Below, in pieces: positions 1-8,545 of a DNA stretch of 21,576 bases. Made by a program: the position numbers and the translations under genes. Position 1 is the first letter of the stretch, and the number at the start of each line of letters is the position of its first letter. The notes beneath the pieces were generated by a model that saw only the letters and a list, made by a program, of their open reading frames with translations, ran no database searches and had not been told where the DNA came from. The DNA is from a virus, in IMG/VR virus record IMGVR_UViG_3300030451_003776, positions 1 through 21,576 of that record. The stretch is one strand, 5' to 3'.

Positions 1-1
1 A

Positions 2-742
2 AACAGTAAAGCGGTTAGAGATAAAAGACAAGCGGCTGTAGACGAAAAACAAAAAAGACAAAACTTAGTTACTATGCGAGCGATGATGAGTCCTCGTGAT
101 AGAGGAGGAAACTTTGTAGTACCTCAGTCGCAAATAAATGCTCAGGCTTTACTGATGGGTGTTGACATGCCAGCCGCTATGCCACAACTGTCAGACATGG
201 ACGAAGAAACAAGGCGTGGCTTGCTGTATCAAACATTCCCTAATCTTGCAAAGGTTGACACGGCAGCAGGCGAACAGGCTCAAAGATTGCTTCTTGAGCG
301 TCTGGGGGCTATGTCTCAATCTTTTCTTGTTAACCCGCTTGAGCGAGAAATGGCAGAAGAACAAAGAAGGGAACGAGAAGCGAAAAACAACCCTCTTGCC
401 GCAGGTGAAAAGGATATCGCTAATGGCGACCTCAACACAGCTTCCGCACTTAAATTCAGAGAAGAAAAATATAGCAGCTTGAATCGAAGTTACACTTCTA
501 TTGGTCTTAGTGCTGACGAACAAAAGGAGTATCGCGCCTATTATATTGGACTCGGTGTTCCCCCTGATGAGGTTGAACAAATGCTTCAAGAAGACGAACG
601 GAAATACTCGTTGTTTGGTTTAGGTGGAATACGCAAACCGCCAGCGGGTGCTGGAGGAACGGGCGGAACTGGGGGAACAAAGCCTCCAACAAGTGGCGCA
701 TCACAGGGTGGTCGCCGAGGAGGAAAAGGCAAAGGTCCATAG
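2..742 (+). CDS. Partial virion-region protein, 5' end missing
   Basis: The reading frame is open from the left edge, with no stop between base 2 and the first internal ATG at 74, so the true start lies upstream. The visible part is about 246 residues. It is rich in charged residues and Gln, with predicted helices, and ends in a glycine-rich low-complexity tail (repeats of GGTGG type, then GGRRGGKGKG) that is likely disordered or nucleic-acid binding. I do not recognise a family. It sits 4 bases before the giant virion protein gene, so a structural or internal-virion role is likely from position alone. ATG 74 has no clear ribosome-binding site, which also argues against it as the real start. 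Confidence 0.75.
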   Translation, partial: NSKAVRDKRQAAVDEKQKRQNLVTMRAMMSPRDRGGNFVVPQSQINAQALLMGVDMPAAMPQLSDMDEETRRGLLYQTFPNLAKVDTAAGEQAQRLLLERLGAMSQSFLVNPLEREMAEEQRREREAKNNPLAAGEKDIANGDLNTASALKFREEKYSSLNRSYTSIGLSADEQKEYRAYYIGLGVPPDEVEQMLQEDERKYSLFGLGGIRKPPAGAGGTGGTGGTKPPTSGASQGGRRGGKGKGP

Positions 743-746
743 TTAA

Positions 747-3700
747 ATGCCTATATCTCCTTTAATTCAAAGATATGACCCATACGGCCAACTGCAACGC
801 CAAGCAGCGATGGGCATGTTGCGTGGCCGTGAGTTTGGAGATGACCGCGACCTTACGATAGCTGACCTCATGGAACCGGAGGAAAAGCAGTCTTACATCT
901 CTTGGTTAGCCGAGCAAGGTGCTACAGGTCTAGGGACCGTAGCTTATGGTCTTGACACACTTGGTGCTGGCGTTCGTGGTTTGCTTGCAGGTAAACCTGG
1001 AAGTGTGTTTGGAAGTTCTGGCGAGCGAGTCAGCGGTCGAGACTTGTTACGGGAATACAACTTAATTGGCGACGAAGATACGTGGGGCAATTTTGCAGCG
1101 GGAATCGCAACGGAAATATTAACAGACCCAATTTCTTACGTTAATCCTTTGGCATGGCTGGGAACTGGGGCGAAGACAGCAGCAGCTAAAGCGGCAGGCA
1201 AGTCTGGTTTACTTAAAACGGCCCGTGCTACAGCCGATGAGCTTGCTGGCCTTCCAAAGTTTTCAGGCAAGGGCGTTCGCCAAATTATGAAGGAAGCAAC
1301 GCCGTCTGATTTTATTAATCAAATATCAGAATCTGTTCCTACCTTTAATAAGGCACAGGCACAAGAAGATTTTATAAATGCTTTTGTAGCGCAAGGCGGG
1401 ACACGCGAAGCTGGGGAAGAAGCACTCAACCAAGTTTTGTCAAAAGACTTTGGCTTCAATGTGCCTTTTACCAACAAGCTGGATTCAGCTTTTAATGTTC
1501 CCGGCGTTAACATGGCCAAGGTTGGCGATGCAGTCGAAGGATATTTAGGCACTGGATTCCCAGCAGGAATGACTGCTCGAGCAGCAGCACTTTTTGATAC
1601 AGACGTACAAGGAGTGTTTGATCCGAAGAATATAGACCAAACCATAGCAGCACAGAAAGCTGCAAGGATAGCAACCAGAAACAAAAAGTTTGCTGAAGAA
1701 CCTGTGTCAGAAGAGTTCTTCAATCTTGTTTCACAAGCACGGCAAGCCAAGCCATCACTGCCGGAAGGTTTGCGTAATGTAGAGGATGTAAAAATCCAGC
1801 GGGCGTTAAATGATTACGCAGAAGACCCACAGTATTTCATGGCAAACCTACAAAAGCCTGAATACGCCGCAGTGTACCAAGTGCCAGAGTACAAAAATCT
1901 AGCAGAATATATTCGTCGATACGGAGATTCCGCAAAGGGACGCATTCGTGCTTCAGGTGGTAATCCTCAACAGTGGTCAACAAAGAACTGGGCTGAACGA
2001 CAGTTCTTAGATGCCGACAACAAGATGAACTTTGTGCCTAGACAACGCGCTGAGTTTGTCAATCCAGATTTACCTGAGCAAGCGTTTAGTAAAACTGGTC
2101 GGTACAAAAATACGGACACGGTATTCGGAACAGGTGTTCGCGGTCGTAAGGCTAGCATGGATTTACCGCAGTGGGTTATGCGAGAGCTGGCATCTGGTGA
2201 ACGTGGCAAAGCTTTAAAGAAAGTCTTGCAGGAAACAAAAGACATAGATGTTCGGTCTAAAATTGACGAAGCCTTCCGCGAAGTAGCAAGCGAAGGCTAT
2301 GGGCAAGAGGTTACAGAAGGGCTGTACGGAGGCGTTGAGGCTGGGCTAAGAAAAAAGATAGACAAGTTACAATTTAATGCTGGCAAAAAAGCCAAAGCTT
2401 TAATTGACAAGATGTATGACTCTGCGACAACCGCCGACGAATACGACATGCTGCAAAAGCAAGTCTTGCAGATAGACAAAAAACTAAAGCGGGACATTGC
2501 ATCGCAAGAAAAACTTATCGGCAAAGAACTTGACATCTTGTACAAGGACATGGCTAACAGGCTGCGATTTGCTGACAATCAATTCACTGATCCAAATGTT
2601 GGCACAGCGTTCTTCGATTCCGATATCATCAAGAATATGCAGCAGTCCATTCGCTCGACTGCACAAGACCAAGCTAACTACGATGCAATATACAATTTGC
2701 TTGGTGACAAAAGCCTTGGGATGTTGCGAGCTGGAGATGCCGCCAATGCAATTGAGGGCGGTGGGTTCAGGTCACTTAAGGATGTTGCTAACGAACTAAG
2801 ACTCGACAAAGCCAGCGACAGATTTAAGGACCTTATTGGCGACACACCTCTGTCTCAAATGGCTGTAGACGAAAAGGCAATGCAAGCACTCAAGTCTTTA
2901 GCGCCACGCACTTCGATAGCTGAACCAACACAAGGCTTGCTAAAGTACATTGATAAATTTACCAGCGGTTGGAAGACAGGTGCTTTAACTTTTCCGTCTT
3001 ACGCTACACGTAACCTGTACTCTGGCTACTTAAACAATCTAGTGTCTGGAGCTGGTGACCCAAGAGATTTTGCGGCGGCGTTGCTTCAGTCACTTGGCAG
3101 ACCGGGATACCTAGTCAGTAGGCTAAGAAAAGTCCCTCGCTACGCTAACATGAACGACGAAGAAATCTTATCTCGATTTGCTGCTGATGTTGCAAGCCAA
3201 GGAGTCGTTTCTGGTAATGTAGTCACAGATGCTGCACAGAGGCCAAGCAATCGCCTGTTCCCCGGTCGCACTGTTAAGCCCGCTCCAATGGTTGCTAAGT
3301 CCGAGCCGACTTTCGGTCAGCGGTTTGGTCAAAACATAAGCAACATATTGACGACCCCCAAGCGACTGTTCACCGACCCGCAGTCGTTTGCAATAGTCAA
3401 GGGCATGAACAGGATAAATGAAGCTGTTGAAGATGCGTTGCGTGTTGGCACGTTTTCAAATCAGATGAGAAAGGGGTCAACAGTTGGCGCTGCTGGCGAC
3501 ATGACTCGCAAGCTCAACGTGGATTATACACCAGAAGCATTTACAGAATTTGAACAGAATGTTTTAAAAAGAATCTTTCCGTTTTATTCTTTTCAGAGAG
3601 GCATCATTCCTTCCATTCGTGACAACTTACTAGAGCGTCCGGGTGGCACGTTAGGACAAACTGTAAGAGTTGTTAATCGAAGTACAGAGCCCGGAGATGA

Positions 3701-4457
3701 TTCGTTTACCCCCGAGCGTCTGAGGCGGCAGGTAAGCTTGCCACTTCCTGAAGGTGCTAGCGATTTAATGCAGGCCATTGGGTTCGGCAGTGATGGTAAC
3801 GAGGTTCGGTTGTCCAACATCGACTTGCCATTTAGCTCCTTGTTTAACTTAATTACACCGGGAACTAGCCTAGCTGACACGGCTACAAATACGTTAGGTA
3901 ATATTGCAGGAGACATGCACCCTGCGTTGAAGTATCTTATCGAATCGGCAACTGGTCGCCAGCTCTACAGTGGTGCTCGCCTAAAAGATTTGTATAGCAC
4001 TTTGGAAAACCTCCCAGGGTTTGATCAGTTGCCGGGAGGATATGCAAGAGGAACTGAAAACATAATCCGAAACCTCTTGCCATATGGAAGTCGTGGCATG
4101 AGCTTGGCTGGGCAGTTGCTTGACGACAGAAATACTGGTCTTGCGAATATCGCTAAGACAGGACTGAGCACTTTGACAGGAAGTCGTATGTCCCAGTACG
4201 ACCCACTGATGTCCAAGGAGCAGTTTGTCCGACAGAAAGTTCAAGATGTCTTGAGGGATGCTTCAGGGACTAAGACGTTTGAGAACATCTACGTCAAAGA
4301 CGAAGACCTAGCGAACATGTCTAAGCGAGAGCAAGACTTGTATTTGCTGTACCGTACCATTCAGTCTGAAGCACAGGCCCGAGCACGAGCCAATCGCAAA
4401 GAAGAAGAAGCGAAGGAACTGCTAAAGTTTATACCGGCTCAATACCTGCCGCAGTAA
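747..4457 (+). CDS. Large internal virion / DNA-ejection-type protein (1236 aa)
   Basis: This is the longest gene in the window. Two segments recall very large phage internal or ejection proteins. One, near residues 740-762, contains WKTGALTFPSYATRN and is like the 'fPsfhlRNl' segment of that group. The other, near residues 942-965, contains RIFPFYSFQRG and is like their 'PFYtw.R' segment, followed by LLERPGG. The N-terminus has a Gly/Ala-rich stretch (about residues 55-85) that could associate with membrane. The middle is long, helical and charged. No transglycosylase or peptidase catalytic motif is visible. The ATG lies 4 bases after the previous stop with only a weak AAAGG-like site, so translation may be coupled. 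In podovirus-like phages such proteins are packaged and ejected with DNA; that role is inferred here. The family match is by recognition only. Confidence 0.75.
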   Translation: MPISPLIQRYDPYGQLQRQAAMGMLRGREFGDDRDLTIADLMEPEEKQSYISWLAEQGATGLGTVAYGLDTLGAGVRGLLAGKPGSVFGSSGERVSGRDLLREYNLIGDEDTWGNFAAGIATEILTDPISYVNPLAWLGTGAKTAAAKAAGKSGLLKTARATADELAGLPKFSGKGVRQIMKEATPSDFINQISESVPTFNKAQAQEDFINAFVAQGGTREAGEEALNQVLSKDFGFNVPFTNKLDSAFNVPGVNMAKVGDAVEGYLGTGFPAGMTARAAALFDTDVQGVFDPKNIDQTIAAQKAARIATRNKKFAEEPVSEEFFNLVSQARQAKPSLPEGLRNVEDVKIQRALNDYAEDPQYFMANLQKPEYAAVYQVPEYKNLAEYIRRYGDSAKGRIRASGGNPQQWSTKNWAERQFLDADNKMNFVPRQRAEFVNPDLPEQAFSKTGRYKNTDTVFGTGVRGRKASMDLPQWVMRELASGERGKALKKVLQETKDIDVRSKIDEAFREVASEGYGQEVTEGLYGGVEAGLRKKIDKLQFNAGKKAKALIDKMYDSATTADEYDMLQKQVLQIDKKLKRDIASQEKLIGKELDILYKDMANRLRFADNQFTDPNVGTAFFDSDIIKNMQQSIRSTAQDQANYDAIYNLLGDKSLGMLRAGDAANAIEGGGFRSLKDVANELRLDKASDRFKDLIGDTPLSQMAVDEKAMQALKSLAPRTSIAEPTQGLLKYIDKFTSGWKTGALTFPSYATRNLYSGYLNNLVSGAGDPRDFAAALLQSLGRPGYLVSRLRKVPRYANMNDEEILSRFAADVASQGVVSGNVVTDAAQRPSNRLFPGRTVKPAPMVAKSEPTFGQRFGQNISNILTTPKRLFTDPQSFAIVKGMNRINEAVEDALRVGTFSNQMRKGSTVGAAGDMTRKLNVDYTPEAFTEFEQNVLKRIFPFYSFQRGIIPSIRDNLLERPGGTLGQTVRVVNRSTEPGDDSFTPERLRRQVSLPLPEGASDLMQAIGFGSDGNEVRLSNIDLPFSSLFNLITPGTSLADTATNTLGNIAGDMHPALKYLIESATGRQLYSGARLKDLYSTLENLPGFDQLPGGYARGTENIIRNLLPYGSRGMSLAGQLLDDRNTGLANIAKTGLSTLTGSRMSQYDPLMSKEQFVRQKVQDVLRDASGTKTFENIYVKDEDLANMSKREQDLYLLYRTIQSEAQARARANRKEEEAKELLKFIPAQYLPQ

Positions 4458-4501
4458 TACTAAGTGTCCAGCTTGCGTTTTCCCCTGCATTGTAAGTCGT
4501 A

Positions 4502-4530
4502 TTGACTAGCCCTGCCTCATGTGATACATT
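4502..4530 (+). promoter_or_regulatory. Candidate sigma-70 promoter of the recombination module
   Basis: TTGACT at 4502-4507 matches the -35 consensus at 5 of 6 positions. An exact 17-base spacer leads to TACATT at 4525-4530, preceded by TG-A as in an extended -10. Transcription would start near 4537, about 25 bases before the ATG at 4562. The site is in the only sizeable gap (4458-4561) between the virion gene and the recombination genes. A 6-bp inverted repeat (ATTCCT 4528-4533 / AGGAAT 4542-4547) overlaps the -10 and could be an operator, but is short. Confidence 0.5.
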
Positions 4531-4561
4531 CCTCTGCCCAAAGGAATGGTGAGGTGAGGAA

Positions 4562-5425
4562 ATGGAATACCCAAGTCTGATTGAGGGTTTGTCGAACCCT
4601 GAATATCAAGCAATGAACGACCACATGTCTCGGTCGTTTATACATTCTATAAGTCAGTACGGACCCGAAGCTCTTTGGTTCTTAGACCAAGGCCACTCGT
4701 TATTTAACGGGTCGCGAGCAACATCTATAGGCACGAACTTTGACGACTTAGTCATGCAAGCCATCGCAGGTAAATCCTTTGATGATTCCGTGGCGAAGTG
4801 CGACCCTTCGATTCTTTCTCCGACAGGCAGGAGAACAGGGAAGAAGTACACAGAGTGGAGAGACGAACAACGCAAGCTAGGAAAGATAGTGGTATCTGCT
4901 GATGATGAGATACAGTTGCGACACATGTACGATAGCTTGTTGCGGCATCCATCTGCCGTGAAGTTAGTAGCTGACACAAAGCGTACACAACTATCTGCGT
5001 TCTTTATGTTCGAGGGTGAGCCTTGCCGAGTACGGCCTGATGGTGTAGTTGATTTGGACCAAGAAGAACCATTGTGGTGGGATTTAAAAACAACTAGTTC
5101 AACATGGGACACGTTGTACAAAAGTATCTTCAGGTTTGGTTACGCCGCACAGGAATACTTTTACAAACAAGCAAGCTACCAACTGGGTTGGCCCGAGTAC
5201 AGGATGCCGTTTATATTCGTGCAGACAGTCCCTCCGTTTTCCTGTAGGGTGTACCGAATCCCAGAGGATGTGGTTGCGGATGCGGGGGCAAAGATAATAA
5301 ATACTATCGCTGAGATAAGGCTGCGGCGACAGACCGGGGTGTATATGCCTGTTACGGCAGAAGGCATTCAGGAATTGGAAGTGCCTCACTACGCTAGAAA
5401 ACATGAGGAGGTTTTCGATGGTTGA
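4562..5425 (+). CDS. PD-(D/E)XK exonuclease, RecE / exonuclease VIII-like
   Basis: This 287-residue protein has the core of the RecE-type PD-(D/E)XK nucleases: RPDGVVD with Asp160, then WWDLKTT with Asp174 and Lys176 (D-x-K), followed by QEYFYKQASYQLGW, like the Q-xxx-Y helix of this group. An IGTNFDD segment near residue 56 lies where the family often has a GxxxH motif; the His is not conserved here. Such enzymes degrade one strand of double-stranded DNA to leave a 3' single strand. The next gene is an annealing protein, so the pair forms a two-component phage recombination system. A GGTGAGGTGAGGAA ribosome-binding site lies just before the ATG, and the 3' end overlaps the next gene by 8 bases. 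The isolated unit has no helicase domain. Confidence 0.85.
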   Translation: MEYPSLIEGLSNPEYQAMNDHMSRSFIHSISQYGPEALWFLDQGHSLFNGSRATSIGTNFDDLVMQAIAGKSFDDSVAKCDPSILSPTGRRTGKKYTEWRDEQRKLGKIVVSADDEIQLRHMYDSLLRHPSAVKLVADTKRTQLSAFFMFEGEPCRVRPDGVVDLDQEEPLWWDLKTTSSTWDTLYKSIFRFGYAAQEYFYKQASYQLGWPEYRMPFIFVQTVPPFSCRVYRIPEDVVADAGAKIINTIAEIRLRRQTGVYMPVTAEGIQELEVPHYARKHEEVFDG

Positions 5426-6032
5426 TAACTATGAGATTGGACCGACCGGCTCACCGGATCAAGACAAGTACTCTGATGCAAAGCATTCTTTGAGTAAAGA
5501 CTTGAGTGCCATCAAGTATGATTCCACAAACCCGCACTTCCGCAGCAAGTTTGCAAGCTATGGAGGAGTATGCGAGGCACTGCAACCCATACTAGTAAAG
5601 CATGGATTCAGTATGCCTGAGTGGGGTTTTAAGGAACACAACGGCAAGCTGTACTTGACAGGAAAGCTGACTCACAAATCTAATCAGTGGAGAGCAAATG
5701 TATGCCCTTTGTTTCTGAAGTCGCAAACCATGCAAGACCTTGGTGCAGCTACTACATATGCGAAGAGGCAATTGCTTTTAGGATTTACTGGGGCGTGGGT
5801 TGGTGAGATGGACGACGATGGTAACTCTGCGTCGTTGAAATCTAAACCACAGTCGCAAGGACAAGATGGTAGCAACTATTTTAAGATTGCATCAAAGGCC
5901 ATTGAAACAGCTAACTCAAAACAAGATGCCGAAAAGGCATTGGGTGTTGTAGAACTTCGATGCCGAGAAGGTTTCGTGGAAAAAGAAGTCTTGCAGCGTT
6001 GCAAGGCTGTGTTTGATAAAGCCTGGAAATAG
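5418..6032 (+). CDS. erf: ERF-family single-strand annealing protein
   Basis: A 204-residue protein with the ERF pattern: NPHFRSKFASYGGVCEAL, then PILVKHGF, TGKLTH, and QDLGAATTYAKRQLLLGF followed by the acidic EMDDDGN. This matches 'kskYa.l.dvl..i.P.l...G', 'GsaiTYarRY.l...lgi' and 'eDDDgn' in the ERF superfamily. ERF proteins bind single strands and anneal complementary DNA. The start chosen is ATG 5418, which has GAGGAGG at 5405-5411 with 6-base spacing; an upstream in-frame ATG at 5403 would itself overlap this site. It overlaps the nuclease gene by 8 bases. The C-terminal third is helical and variable, as usual for the family, and may contact SSB or the nuclease. Confidence 0.88.
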   Translation: MVDNYEIGPTGSPDQDKYSDAKHSLSKDLSAIKYDSTNPHFRSKFASYGGVCEALQPILVKHGFSMPEWGFKEHNGKLYLTGKLTHKSNQWRANVCPLFLKSQTMQDLGAATTYAKRQLLLGFTGAWVGEMDDDGNSASLKSKPQSQGQDGSNYFKIASKAIETANSKQDAEKALGVVELRCREGFVEKEVLQRCKAVFDKAWK

Positions 6033-6042
6033 GAGGTGAGTT

Positions 6043-6408
6043 ATGAGTGCTTCGTATAACAGAACGATTTTAATGGGCAACCTTACTGGTGACCCGCAGG
6101 TTAAAGAGTTAGGAGAAAAAAGTTTAGCTTTGTTTAGCATTGCCGTGAACGACAACTTTAAGAAAGACGCTCCCCCGTTGTTTATGGATTGCGAGTATTG
6201 GAACCCAACTAGGGTGATTGACTATATGAGCAAGGGAACTTCAATGCTTGTTGAAGGTAGACTTAAGATGCACAATTACGAAAAGGATGGCGTTCCTCAA
6301 AGGAAGATACGCCTGACTGTTCAGAATGTGCAGTTAGTAGGTGCTCCCAAGGGTGGTGCTGATAAAAAGGAAAGTGAACTCATGGACGACTTTGCCGGTA
6401 GATTCTAG
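6043..6408 (+). CDS. ssb: Single-stranded DNA-binding protein (SSB)
   Basis: 121 residues with a bacterial-type SSB OB fold: NRTILMGNLTGDPQVKELG at the N-terminus, then SLALFSIAVND, MDCEYWN, GTSMLVEGRLKMHNYEKDG and RKIRLTVQNVQLVG. The tail is short and acidic (ELMDDFAGRF). It recalls the SSB protein-docking tip but does not end in the classical DDDIPF, so interaction with host SSB partners may be altered. It has a near-perfect Shine-Dalgarno, AGGAGGTGAG, that begins in the stop of the ERF gene. Together with the nuclease and ERF genes it completes a recombination operon, and it is followed directly by an intrinsic terminator. Confidence 0.92.
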   Translation: MSASYNRTILMGNLTGDPQVKELGEKSLALFSIAVNDNFKKDAPPLFMDCEYWNPTRVIDYMSKGTSMLVEGRLKMHNYEKDGVPQRKIRLTVQNVQLVGAPKGGADKKESELMDDFAGRF

Positions 6409-6425
6409 TCGCAGGGAAGCGACTC

Positions 6426-6469
6426 GCTGGGGGGGGACGCTCCTCACCTCGTCCTCCCCCAGCATTTTT
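6426..6469 (+). terminator. Strong rho-independent terminator after ssb
   Basis: A 13-bp stem (6426-6438 with 6451-6463; one G-T pair) begins GCTGGGGG and closes with CCCCCAGC. The loop is 12 bases and is followed by CATTTTTA. A smaller 6-bp stem-loop (AGTCGC 6407-6412 / GCGACT 6419-6424) starts inside the ssb stop codon just upstream. The strength of the hairpin suggests that most recombination-module transcription stops here and that the helicase gene has another promoter or is reached by antitermination. I see no convincing promoter in 6464-6483. Confidence 0.85.
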
Positions 6470-6483
6470 ATGAAAGGGATTTT

Positions 6484-7044
6484 GTGAAACTACGAGACTA
6501 TCAAGAGCAGGTTGTCGCTAGTGTGCTTGGCTGCATGAAGCAAGGATTTAAAAGCAGCCTCAATGCAATCTTTACAGGTGCAGGGAAGACAATAATATTT
6601 TCTACTTTGGCTAGTAGAATTTCAGGTCGGACATTAATTATTGCACCTTTGAGAGAACTAGTATGGCAAGCCGCAGATAAGGCTCGTGCTATTGTTGGTG
6701 AGGACGTTGACATTGAGATGGCTGAGTACAGCGCTCCAACTCGGAGTGAGTTTGTTATTCCCAGCAAGGTAGTTGTGGCTTGCAAGCAGACGCTACTGAG
6801 TGGCCGCAAAGACAGTAAGCGATATAGAAAGTTCAATGACTTTCAGTTGGTTATCGTGGACGAAGCACACATGCAGTGCAGTGATGCGGTGGTTGAGATG
6901 CTAACGTACTTTCAAGAGCAAGGGGCTCATGTCAGTGGGTTTACAGCTACGCCATTCAGGATGGATTCTAAACCAATGCTAAAGGGGGGAGCATGCGATT
7001 TTACGAATGCGTCACAGCAAATTATGGAATTACATGGGGAGTAG
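6484..7044 (+). CDS. SF2 DEAD/DEAH helicase, N-terminal RecA domain (first part of split gene)
   Basis: 186 residues starting at GTG 6484, with GAAAGGGA just upstream. Motifs in order are LRDYQ (Q-like, residues 3-7), Walker A TGAGKT (31-36), APLRELVWQ (motif Ia, 54-62), VDEAH (motif II, 125-129) and FTATPFR (motif III, 153-159). These define the first RecA-like domain of an SF2 helicase, similar to RadD/YejH-type DNA-dependent ATPases. After residue 169 the frame leaves the homologous sequence and stops 17 codons later. The expected continuation (linker and second RecA domain) is in the -1 frame and starts at the same place. Alone, this product could bind ATP but should not unwind. Either a frameshift joins the two halves (about 525 residues) or the gene is broken. 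Confidence 0.85.
   Translation: MKLRDYQEQVVASVLGCMKQGFKSSLNAIFTGAGKTIIFSTLASRISGRTLIIAPLRELVWQAADKARAIVGEDVDIEMAEYSAPTRSEFVIPSKVVVACKQTLLSGRKDSKRYRKFNDFQLVIVDEAHMQCSDAVVEMLTYFQEQGAHVSGFTATPFRMDSKPMLKGGACDFTNASQQIMELHGE
6981..7011 (+). other. Candidate -1 ribosomal frameshift site in helicase gene
   Basis: In the upstream frame the codons read CTA AAG GGG GGA GCA. Two X-XXY-YYZ heptamers overlap here: A-AAG-GGG (6981-6987) and G-GGG-GGA (6984-6990). A slip back by one base after GGA continues as AGC ATG CGA into the frame that encodes the second helicase domain. A possible hairpin follows at once (GCAT-G-CG, loop ATTTTA, CG-A-ATGC, 6991-7010), closer than the usual 5-8 base spacing. A six-G run is also a classic indel or sequencing-error site, so the sequence cannot decide between recoding and error. 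Confidence 0.45.
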
Positions 7045-8060
7045 AAAATGGTTATGTGGCCCCACCCAATAAACTGGTTCTCGCTCAGTTATCAGGACTC
7101 GACCTCTCAAAAATCAAAATTGTTGGAGGAGACTACCAGCAAACCGAGTTGCAAAAACAACTTAACAAAGAGGCAAACTTGCACAGGCTGTGCCTCATTA
7201 CAAAAGAGTACATGGGCAAAGCAACAGTCGTATTCACCGCAAGTGTATCGGCGGCTAAAGGAGTAACGCATTACTTAAAAAACAACTACGGCATTCGAGC
7301 TGGGTATGTGCATGGCAAACAAGATTCTGAAGAGCGTACTGAAGTTATTAATGATTATAAGCACGGGCGTATTGACGTTCTCGTCAACGTCGCTGTGTGT
7401 GCTACCGGCTTTGATGCACCAAGGACAGACACTCTCATTCTTGGCAGGCCCACTCGCAGCCGTGGTTTTTGGCTACAGTGCGTTGGTCGCGCTACTCGTC
7501 CTTTACCTGGCGTGGTCGATGCTACAGGACTAACAAAGGAGCAGCGCATTGAAAGAATCGCAAAGTCTGACAAGCCGTTTTTTACAATCGTCGATTGCAC
7601 GGATGCTTCTTTGGATCACAAACTTATTACCAGTGTTGATATGTTTTGTGACCTTACTGAAGACCAGCGAAAGGCTGCTCGGAGGATTTGTAGCAAGTCC
7701 GAATCTCCTCTCACGCCTGCTGAGATTGAGGAAGCTGCAAGAATTGAAGCAGAAAAAATTGCAGCAGCAAAAGCCATCGAAGACATGCGAAAGAAGTCAG
7801 CAGGCGTTGCTAGCGGAAAACTGCATTCCTCTGAACACGAACTCGGTGAGGATGGAAAGCGTTGCGTTGGAACATACCGTAATCCTCTCAAAGGAAAGTA
7901 CGCAGGACGACAGTTAAATGAATTGCCTTCATACTATCTTGAGTGGGGTGCAGGCAATCGCAAGCTGGTGCATTGGATAAGAAACTTATACTTAAAAGAA
8001 TTAAGGAGACGAGATGCAAAAAACCTTGAAGCATACAAACGAAAGTACGCCTCACGATAA
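6993..8060 (+). CDS. SF2 helicase, C-terminal RecA domain (second part of split gene)
   Basis: The -1-frame continuation of the helicase. It starts with the inter-domain segment (YGITWGVENGYVAPP) and then carries the second RecA-like domain: ATVVFTASV (motif IV region), VHGKQ, LVNVAVCATGFDAPRTD (motif V) and QCVGRATRPLPG (motif VI with arginine fingers). A Glu/Ala-rich helical stretch follows around residues 235-265, then a C-terminal region with YLEWGAGNRKL. ATG 6993 has GGAG only one base away, too close for efficient initiation. This favours fusion to the upstream part over independent translation, with the joint product read through from base 6990. The role in phage replication or recombination is inferred from the family. 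Confidence 0.82.
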   Translation: MRFYECVTANYGITWGVENGYVAPPNKLVLAQLSGLDLSKIKIVGGDYQQTELQKQLNKEANLHRLCLITKEYMGKATVVFTASVSAAKGVTHYLKNNYGIRAGYVHGKQDSEERTEVINDYKHGRIDVLVNVAVCATGFDAPRTDTLILGRPTRSRGFWLQCVGRATRPLPGVVDATGLTKEQRIERIAKSDKPFFTIVDCTDASLDHKLITSVDMFCDLTEDQRKAARRICSKSESPLTPAEIEEAARIEAEKIAAAKAIEDMRKKSAGVASGKLHSSEHELGEDGKRCVGTYRNPLKGKYAGRQLNELPSYYLEWGAGNRKLVHWIRNLYLKELRRRDAKNLEAYKRKYASR

Positions 8061-8202
8061 AAGGCAAGACTTCTTACTCGAGGAAACAGCCAAGCAGTTC
8101 ATCCATCGGTTTGACATCGAGCATGCTTTTCCGCCAGGTGAACGTCCTAAAAGAAAAGTCGGCTTTTTAAAAAGAATGTTTAGTTGGTTAAAAGGAAAGT
8201 AA
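8014..8202 (+). CDS. Small basic protein of unknown function (62 aa)
   Basis: It starts inside the end of the helicase gene, overlapping by 47 bases, behind a good AAGGAGACG ribosome-binding site. The N-terminal half is polar. The C-terminal half (residues 45-62, PKRKVGFLKRMFSWLKGK) is a strongly basic, amphipathic helix that could bind membrane or nucleic acid. No family recognised. The good ribosome-binding site and the tight packing with its neighbours argue that it is a real gene. Confidence 0.6.
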   Translation: MQKTLKHTNESTPHDKRQDFLLEETAKQFIHRFDIEHAFPPGERPKRKVGFLKRMFSWLKGK

Positions 8203-8205
8203 TAG

Positions 8206-8325
8206 ATGTCAGAGTCAATAAAACAAATGAGCAACGCTCAATTAATTAAAAGAATTAAAGAGTTGGAGAAAGAAGTTGAGCGATTAAAACAAAAGTTAAT
8301 CATGTCGTGGGGTAGTTGTGATTAA
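8206..8325 (+). CDS. Tiny coiled-coil protein (39 aa)
   Basis: ATG 8206 lies 4 bases after the preceding stop, with AAAGGAAAG about 6 bases upstream. The product is mostly one charged helix with heptad-like Leu/Ile spacing (LIKRIKELEKEVERLKQKL), ending MSWGSCD. A short coiled coil of this kind usually mediates dimerisation. Its stop overlaps the start of the next gene by 8 bases. Function unknown. Confidence 0.55.
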   Translation: MSESIKQMSNAQLIKRIKELEKEVERLKQKLIMSWGSCD

Positions 8326-8545
8326 AAGAATCAACCCTGAAATATACGTCAACACTCCTGCCGGTGAAGGTCACGCCATGTTCCTTATAGACTATGGTCC
8401 CATGATTAATTCGGTGTGGATAATACACCTATTCAAAGATGGAAGCGTAGTGCATGTAGATAGCCCTGAAGTAAAAATCATGGGCAACGCAATGTATGGA
8501 ATCAATGACCCCGCAAGCCCAGTTAAGAGGATGAAAGGTAGATGA
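8318..8545 (+). CDS. Small conserved-type phage protein (75 aa)
   Basis: GTG start at 8318, overlapping the coiled-coil gene. The sequence looks like a small beta-rich domain: NTPAGEGHAMFLIDYG, WIIHLFKDGSVVHVDSPEVKI, GNAMYGIND. The pattern 'TP.GeG.a.f..dyG ... v.l.dG......s.evr...N...G' occurs in short uncharacterised phage proteins near early genes. Its stop overlaps the next start as ATGA. Function unknown. Confidence 0.6.
   Translation: MIKRINPEIYVNTPAGEGHAMFLIDYGPMINSVWIIHLFKDGSVVHVDSPEVKIMGNAMYGINDPASPVKRMKGR

Noticed and set aside
191-589. Leftward 132-residue open frame opposite the first virion gene
   Set aside because: Antisense to a clear coding frame, without ribosome-binding site or recognisable motifs.
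3593-3916. Leftward open frame inside the large virion gene
   Set aside because: Antisense shadow of the region next to the conserved PFY segment; no independent start signal.
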